In this document: in pieces, positions 19,401 through 28,400 of the stretch | Layout of the letters: each line of letters begins with the position of its first letter | How positions within the stretch are numbered: position 1 is the first letter of the stretch | From: Labyrinthula sp. Ha | Lineage: Eukaryota > Sar > Bigyra > Labyrinthulida > Labyrinthulaceae | Assembly: GCA_015227615.1 (NCBI GenBank) | Contig: JAALGZ010000014.1 | Span: 62,001 to 126,000, forward strand | Length of the DNA: 64,000 bases | Direction of reading: 5' to 3' | The notes under the pieces: model-generated | Told to the model about the DNA's origin: nothing | What the model saw: the letters and a program-made list of their open reading frames with translations, nothing else | The model's database searches: none | Position numbers and translations under genes: made by a program

Positions 19401-22400
19401 CCTCTCCGGATCAGAGAGTGTAGGAGGAGAGGCGTCCAGAACACTTAAAACTCCAGCAACATAATCAGAGGCTTCACATATCCCTTTCTTCTCTTCGAAA
19501 GAAAGAACGTACTCGTACTCCGTACAAACCGTCAGAATGGTGGTAACCAGCGTTAAATGCTTCTTGAGCTCCTCCACGTACTCACTACCCACTTTTGTTT
19601 TAACGGTCTTTGGAAGTGAGCTGAGATAAATAGAACCATATAATTTAAGAAAGTGTTCAGCTTCATTCTTGCGCAGGAGTTCCTCTACTTCCGTCTCATA
19701 ACCCATCACATCGGCAATAAGAAGAACCACTTGTACCATAATTTTGCACAACTTTTTCAGATAAGTCTTGTTTGCAGTTCTTCCATCCTGCCTAAGGTTT
19801 GCATTTTGAAAGCTTCTCATTGAAACCTCAAGGCGTTTCGAAAGTGTTAGTGAATCGTGTATGTATTTTCTTGCAATGTTTACAAGGGTAAATATACAGC
19901 TTACAAAACCCGCCGCTTTGCGCATATGATCAAAGGAAATATTTTCTGAAGATGGACCCTGGGCTATCTCTCCAAGAAACTGCTTGCTCTGTCCAAAATT
20001 TTCCCAAAACAATTCATTGCACTCTTTCAAACTTGCTTTATAAATACTTCCAGCCCCCTCTTTATCCAACAAAGGTGATTGTTTGAGAGTCTCGTTATGT
20101 GAAATAAGCCTCGTGGGTTCTATTTCAAAACCATTTGCTTTAAGAGCTTTGAACAAATCAGAAAGAGCTTTTTCTTTTGCTACTTGTGGCGTGTTTCTAT
20201 TCTTCAAGTGTTCTATTTTTGATAGTATTTTCTCTTTTAATCTCATAGGTTCCAAAATTGCAGCCCAACTTTGTTCAAATCGGTTGATGGAAACTGTAGC
20301 ACTTTGCAAAATGCCTGCCCTTGTTGGTAAGCAACTTTCTTTCACGCTCTTAGGCTTTATAATATCTGTCAGCCAAATGATTGGGCTGGAAGACTTAGAA
20401 TTCTTATCAATCGGTTGATAAGTAATAATATTTCGACTAAAGTGTTCCTCAAGAACTTGATAGGCTGGCTGCTTTAGTGCTTCCTCGAACTGTCTTGCAA
20501 GAGTCACAAGTTTTCTATGACTTTTCTGTGTTGATGTTTTTAAGGAAAACTTGTTCCGTTCATCCCATTTGGCTAGACGTATAAAATCATCCATTTGTCT
20601 TACAATTGTTTCCGTGGCAAGTTCCCTCGTACTTTTAACAGAAGCCAAGAACTGCGTATAATAGTAGTGCATGCTGATGAGAGCATTTCTTTGTTGCTTT
20701 CTGCGGGGAATTTCAACAAAGGATAGCAGTTCAGCTGCAACATATAGAATATTGACTCTAACCTCAAAATCGCCAAGTCTACTAGTTCTCATAAACTGAG
20801 ATATAGCCTCCAAGAATTGGGAACTACGTAATTTCCCGGAACAAAGAGACAGTAAGTCGTATACAAATGGATAGGTCTCGTTTTTCACCAGAGTGGATTT
20901 ATTCCTAAAGTGCGCCCTAAAGGCATCAAGCTCTAGCTTTCTCCAGGAAATGATTAGTGTAACTAGAGAAAGTTTATCTTCTTTCAAAGAATATTGAGAT
21001 GCTGAGACTGACTCCCAGCTGTCTATAATATTTAAGAGAGCTTCAGTTCCAACAAGAATCTTATACAAAGGAGAGGCACTCAGTGTCTTCAATACCTTCT
21101 CCGCCACTTTAGCAATATTCAGTAAGATTTGGTTCTCAGGGAACTCCTTTTGCAAGACTCTAACGTTAAGAATCAGTTTATCAACGCAAACTTTGAGTCT
21201 TTTGGCTTCTGTCCAGGACGGATCAGTAAACATATTGAAATTGGGTTTGTCATGTGTATTTCTAAAAAATTCTAGAACACTCTTTATTCTTGGTTGGCAG
21301 CTCCTTAGAAGGTTTTCTTGCATAAATCTTTCATCCCCGTATATAAAAAGCGAATAAAGGTGTTTGGCAAACTCAGTCCAACTTTGTTTATCTACATTTT
21401 CAGACGTGCCTACAGGCTCCGTAGTGTCTAAAACCATATCTTCTTCATGTGTACTAACTGCAAAATGTGAATGATAATCTGGAAACATTATCTTTATCTC
21501 CTTTTCTACTTCTTCCTCACGGGTTAAAGAGCGGTTAATATCTTCTCCATTTGCAAGTTGAGTACACTTGTCACTTGAATCAACGTGCCTCATGTATTGT
21601 TTGGCATACTGCAGAACCCAAGTCCCGATATCAGGGGTAAAGTCAGTTAAGCATTTTTTTAACCTACTATCTATAGCCATTGGTAGGAGTTCATGGGATA
21701 TTCTAACATCTAAGTGACTTTCTGAAGTGACAAAATCTAATGACTTTCCAGTCAAACTCTGCTCATTGGTATGCAAATATGCTGCAAGTATTCGAGAACC
21801 TAACAGGGCAAGTTCGAGACTTTCTTCGAGACCGTTTAGCATTGCCGGGTAACGACCTCTTTCTTCAGCTGATACAATTTCCAAAGCATTCACGACGTCT
21901 TCACCAAGCCTATCAAACTTTGAAAACTTGTGCATTGAGGTGTTTGAGTGAAGAATATCTTCAAGTAATGGAGCTTTAAAAATTCTAGAAGCAATGTCAT
22001 GGAAAATATTTCTCAAGTCAGAATAGGAGCTGGAATCCATGTATGAAAGAGGCAGATGCTCTATTTCGCTCTGAAAACTCTTGCCTGTGATGGATCCAAG
22101 GTGTTCATTGACTAATTGGCAAAGCTTTGTTCCAGTTACAAAAGAGGAAAACGTGGACTGAAACTCAGCATCAACAGCTTGCAAATCATTAACAGCTTCA
22201 CGAGTTCCACATGCTTCAGCTCGAACATTAACTTTTGATGGATATACTAGCAAGAACTTGAAATACGCCAAGAGCAGAAACCGTGAGGCAACAGTTTCAT
22301 AAAAACTGGTCTTTTCGACAATGATACCATAAGATATTACCTTCAGCATCCAACGCAAGACTTCTATACGAAAAAACTTTCCTGGAGATGAAGTAGCTTT

Positions 22401-25400
22401 CTCCATTCTCTTAGTATCGTTTTCCAATGGTAGTTGGGTCAGAGAAAACCGTGAGAATTCTGCTCGAAATTCTTGATACAAATGATGGAACCCGGAAAGA
22501 AGAAGTTCATTTAGCTCCTGAAGAGAACCTTGTGTATAACGAGAGTTAGACAAGAGCCTTAGTTTAATTGAGCTCGCAGCACCCAGGGCATCTGTATTTC
22601 CAATGGTTGCGTTTGAATGCTCATTCCGACGCTCAAAACCCTTTTGAACTCTATCCAACCTATTTTCTAGAACCACTTTGATGAATAGTATACTTTGAAC
22701 AAAGTACTTAGCTTCGGAATTTTTATCTGATAAAGAGAGCAAATACCAGCTTCTTAATTTGGTGATGTGAAACAGTGGTAAAAGCCTTAGTTCTAAGAGA
22801 AACTGCAGCAACGAATGCCAGTTTCTTCTCGAACTCTCCAATAATGCCTTGTGCCCTCCCACTAGCTCATTACAAATGTGCAATGCATGCTCATAAAGCA
22901 GTTCTTCATCCATATACAAATACTTGAATACTGGAAACAAGTTTTCGGTATGATACAACGAGGTTTTTAAGTCAGAGAATTCAAGGTCAATAATAGGAGT
23001 TTTTCCTTGTATGATAGTAACTCGAAGTTGCTGCTCATTCTTAATATAATTATTCATAGCTTGCACATTCCAAAACTCCAATGGCGTTGCAATTTCGTTC
23101 TCCTTAAGCGCCTTATTAATCTGCGAAAATTTTTTACTTATCTGAGTGAGGTTTTGGTATGCTATAAACAGAGACTCAGACGGAAAATGAATGATGTCAT
23201 CCTTAAAACTCTTTGTAGAGAACACAAGAGTAGTTTTCTCCAGTAAAGTGTCTTCGAGAGTTTCTTGAGTCGTATTCGACGCATCCTTACTTTTCAAGAA
23301 GATGAAGGGAAACTGGGCTTGTATTTGCTCCGCCTGTTTTTTCGATATTGTAGTAATAGACGATACTAACTCCAGTATTCGTTCAACCAAAAAATATATC
23401 TTGGTGGAGTACACGTAAGGGGTGTTCGGAACAGAAGTTTGAGAAGTCAAACAACCCTCAATAACAGTGAGGTACGTAGCTAGTTCTCTAAATTTTACCA
23501 AATTGGTCATTTTGAGCTGGGATAAGGCGAAAGCCGAGTTTTCTTTCAAACCAAAGAGGAGAACCAAATTCGAGGCCATGTTTTCGATGATGTCCTCGCC
23601 CTCCCTCAACGAAATTCTTGAACCAGAAAATTTCGAGGTTAAAAAACCTTTAAGAGCTTTCTTCGTAACCTTCTTTCCTTTGCTAATTTGTTGCAAAAGA
23701 TCCAGAAGAGTAGTTGGTTCTCCCATAACTTCTCGCCCACTACTGTTGATTCGGCCCACAAGCACCCTACTGATTAAGAGAGAAACTAGCGTCAGGAAGT
23801 CAAGTTTTATCGCGAAATCCCGTTTAATGTCGGACACAAGTTTAACTGGAACCTGTGTGTTCACTAAGTTTCGAAGAGTAATAGCGTCTGCAGCCTGGAT
23901 CGCTTGGACAACAAGGGATTCTCCGATATAAGGCTTCGTTTCAGCTTTTAAAAAACAGTGAATAGGGTCCTGAATCTCTTCCAGGAATAATCCCAAATCA
24001 TTTCCTACCCTCTCTTCGCATGAAATTTTTTCATCACCAGATATATCCGGAAAGTAAATTTCTAAGCATCTGTTTCTCATAGCACTCGAAATTTCACCAA
24101 ATTGTGGATCATAAGTTAAAAAGATTCTAAAGTTTGGGTGTGCGACTAGCACCCCATCATTCCCATCTTCTTGATGACCCTCACTTACTGAAAGCGTTCT
24201 TTCCGGTTCTAAGAGTGAGTTCAACCTATCAAGAATCGAAGAACTCACCTTATTGGTGCTTCTTAAAACTAACCAATCGCCCTCTTTGACTGCTTTGGTA
24301 ACTACTCCGTCTTTCCAAACAAAAGCCTGGGAGTCGAACCTCATTTGTCCCAAGTTTGAGACCAACGACTTAAATGCTAGAGAATCTTTCATTTCTTTAT
24401 TCAGGTTTCCCAGGAGTATTTTGGCATCGTTCTTAATAATCTCAAATGCTGTTTCATCAATAGTAGTGTCCTCCAAGAGATGGTTCAAAATTACTAACTG
24501 CTCTTTGAGCACTCGAAGATCCTCTACAGAGGAGTATTTTACCGCTAAGTTTTCTATGTTTAATAACACTTCTTTTAGCAAAATAATAGGATCGAGCTGC
24601 TGGTATGAACCAATAAAATCAGATAAATCAGATGCATCTGACAAGTCTAACTGAACGACATTAGCCTGAAACATGAGGGACAATTTGTTCAAACCATGGA
24701 TAAATGAAGTTGACCTATCCCCAGTAACCAAACAAGGCCATCTATTCATGACACAACACGCGACTGCGTTAAAAACATCTTTCATTTCTAAATCGCTAAA
24801 AGAAAAATTTGATATCCAGTCAATAGTTCCGTGCAACTTGTACTTGAAATTTAAAGAACCTTGTTGCAAGTGTAATTCCCCCTCAGCTGCTATTAGTCGC
24901 ACCAATGATGAGCCAAGTTCTTTCTCTGAAACACCAAAAGCTTTTTGAAATAGCTCTAAAAGTTCGTTCATATCAGTACTTTCTCGCAATCTGGATCCGT
25001 AAAGAAGAGAAACAATTTGCCATATGTCAGAGATGCTGTAGGTTTGTTCGTAAAGCATGATTGACAGTCTTTGAAGATCTCTAAGATTAAATACAAATGA
25101 ACCTCCTTTTCCAGCAAAAATTTGATTGGAAGCTCCGAGCATTTCGTTGAAAGTAACAAGTTTCTCAAGCAAATCCTCTCCCAAATGAGTAAATCTAACT
25201 TTTGAGATTTCAATTAAGTCTTTTTTGGTCAACTCTTCAACAAATACCCTAGTAAAACGGTTAAGGAATGATTGAGGCAAACCTTTCCTCCCACCTCCAA
25301 GTTGAACCGGGTTTTGCGTCCCAAAAATGCGAAATCTTGGGTGACACTTAAATGACATATCCAAGTCAGGTAGATAAATTTCTCTTCTATGATCTGTGCA

Positions 25401-28400
25401 AGCATTCAATCCTTCAAGAACAGTTTGATTTGCCAAATTCACCTCATCCAACAAAAGCCAATGACCTTCCTTAATTGCGGTAATAATAGGTCCATCTGTC
25501 CAACTAAATCTTGTAGAGACGCCGTCCTCTGAGGATGAAGGCGTGTCCAGACCAGTTAAATCAGAAAAATCAGTTTGCTCAGATAGGTTGATTCTTATTA
25601 CTCTCACTTTAAGCATCCTACCTAATGCTTCGACTATTGAGGTTTTACCTGAAGATGGGGTTCCTTCAAGAAGAATGGGGTTTTCCAACATTAAACCTCT
25701 AAGCAATTTATATAAGTTGCCAAGCGTCGTAGGTGCACTAAAAGAAAATCCTTTAGCCTGAGGTTCTGGGTACAACCCTTGAACTTTGAGATAAAGATCA
25801 TGAAAATGTGAGTTTACGCCGCTGCCACATATCTCACTAAGTTTTTCTAAACAAGCCCTTCTAAGTTTGTTTATTTGTGCAAGAGGTATACTAGTACCTA
25901 GTCCTAAACCATCCAGAACGATCATTCTAGCGCCCTCTACAAAATAAAAATCAAAGATATCTTCTGAAGGTTTTTCCACCTGGGAAGCCTTAACGATACA
26001 TTTTTGCATAAAAAGTGCCCAATTTTTTAAATCTCTAATGGAGATTCTGATTTTAAACCCAGAAAGAAGATTTTCAAAGTATTCTTTGAAAACAATCATT
26101 TTTCGTACTAGCATTGCGCGATATTCTGTCCAAGAGGGGGCTTCATTTGAACTGGTAGTTTCGAATACAGAAATAATAATCTTTTCCAAATCGCCTTTGG
26201 ATTGATTAGCAGGAACCCAAATTTCAGTAAAGCGGTTTCTTAATGCAGGTGAAAGCTCCGTTTTACCAAAATCGCCACCAGGATTCATTGTCGCGATGAA
26301 ACCAAATCCATTTTGAGCTTTGATAGTGTTCTCGACATATGCGTTGGACGCTGGTTTCTCCGCCAGAAAAACTTCGGAAGAATGTTCTAACACAGAATTA
26401 AGGCGCTCAAGAACTGATGCCTCTGCAAGGGAGATCTCATCCAACAGGAACAGACCAGCTTCCTTCATAGCGGAAGTAAGGGGTCCATCCTTCCATTCAA
26501 ATAACCTATCGGCAGTTGCAAGATCTGAAACTTTAATATGGAGCAGATGCTCGAACTCACTTCTTGTACTGAGAGAGAAGGGTACACTCTCATCCCCAAG
26601 TAATATTTTGAGACCCCTTTGCCACCTTTTGAAAATATCTGAGCTGACTCTCTTATTTTCGACAATGATGTCGGTAATATTAACTAAGGCCTTCTTCAAC
26701 TTCGGAGGTATAATACATGTTTTGGAACTCCGCAAGAATTGAGCAAGGGATAAAATCTTTTTCTTAAGCCCTTGACTGTCAAGGTCTTCTCTCCCTGTTT
26801 TATTTCTTATAGGCCGTAAAGAACCTAAAAAATCAGATGCTTCAGAGTTCCTATGACAATTAACCAGCCTAAGTTTCTTCCTTTGAATATCTGCAATACT
26901 CTGAACTAGAAAGGTTTTTCCTAAGCCGGTTTCGCCTACTAGTAATACCGCTTCATTATTTTCCAAGGCCTTACTTACAAGCACGAATATCTTCTTCATT
27001 AGTTGTGTCCAGATAATACCACTTTCAGTTAAACTCTTCAGATTGCTGAATTCCTCTTGGTAAAATTTGTTTTCCTCAATTGCAACTTTACTAACCTCTT
27101 CCAAGATCTTCTTAAGCGAATTCTTGTCTTCTTCAAATCTTTGCTTCTCGGCAAGAAGACAAAATCCCTCTTGAGCGAAAACTTTCATGTAGCTTACTTC
27201 ATTTTCTTTCAACTTACTAATACTCGAGTTGATTCGGTTTCCCCATTTTAGCAACTCCCTAACGCTTAGAAGATTTGCAGAAGCACGGAAAACTTGACTC
27301 TTCTGGCGACGAATCCCTATTTCGTTCTTAACACTAGCCATTAAACTTGCAATCTTTGGTGGAAGCTTACATCGTCGTTCTATAATCAGTTCAATATCTT
27401 TGTCAGGCAAACCTTCTACTCGAATTTCCACAAATCGACTTCGTAAAGCTTTACTCAAAGATTTTCTACCCACATAACCTGAAGTTGGGTTTTGTGTTGC
27501 AAAAATCATGAAATTATCGTGGGCGATTACTTTTTCTTGGGTTTGTGGAATGAAGGCTTCTTTGTTGTCGTCTAAGATACGGTTCAAGCTTTCCAAAATT
27601 TCTGAACTGCAAAGATTTAGCTCATCTAAAATAATCCAGTACCCTTTTCGCATAGCTGTAATAAGAGGTCCTTCTTGAAATGTGAGGCTACCAGTCTCAT
27701 TCTGGTTGAATTTCCCAAAGTAATCTGAAATATCGGTATCCTCATGGTTATTTATCCTTAAGACAGTATTCTGCGTTAAACGACTCAGGTATTTGACCAT
27801 ACTTGTTTTCCCTACACTTGTAGGTCCCTCAAGCAAGACTGGGTATTTCCCAACGACAACAGCGCTAGAAAGGTATTGTAGGTATTGTTTAATATGTGGA
27901 GTAACAATAAAATCTTCTTCAGTAACTTCTGTACATTCATTACAACGTAACCAAAATTTCTCAAACAGCAAGTACTGCTTCTTAGTAACTGAAGAGTTGT
28001 GGGACTTATAAACTATACCATCTTTAGGACATGGAGGTGGCAGAGAAATTTGCTTCCAAGAAATTTCTGGTACTAAATAACCCTTTATTATTTCTAAAAA
28101 GGGCTTGGATAAATGCTCAGGAATCTTTGGTAGAAAATGCAAAACAAATGCTTCATAGAGTCCTCTAGCGAAGCCGAAACCAGATTTCATGAGTTTTACC
28201 CCAGAAATTAGAGCTCGTGAAAAAGTTCGAAGAGAGAAAAGTGTAGACAATGAGGAAAGGTCCAAGCTATTACTTCCTTTGAGCAGCTCAACCCTAGCCT
28301 GAAGCTTGAGAACACATTCAACAACACCATTTGAAAAATCTTTAGAGACATCCAAGTCTTGTGTATAATGATAAAAAACTTTCAGCAGCTGTTTCTTGGA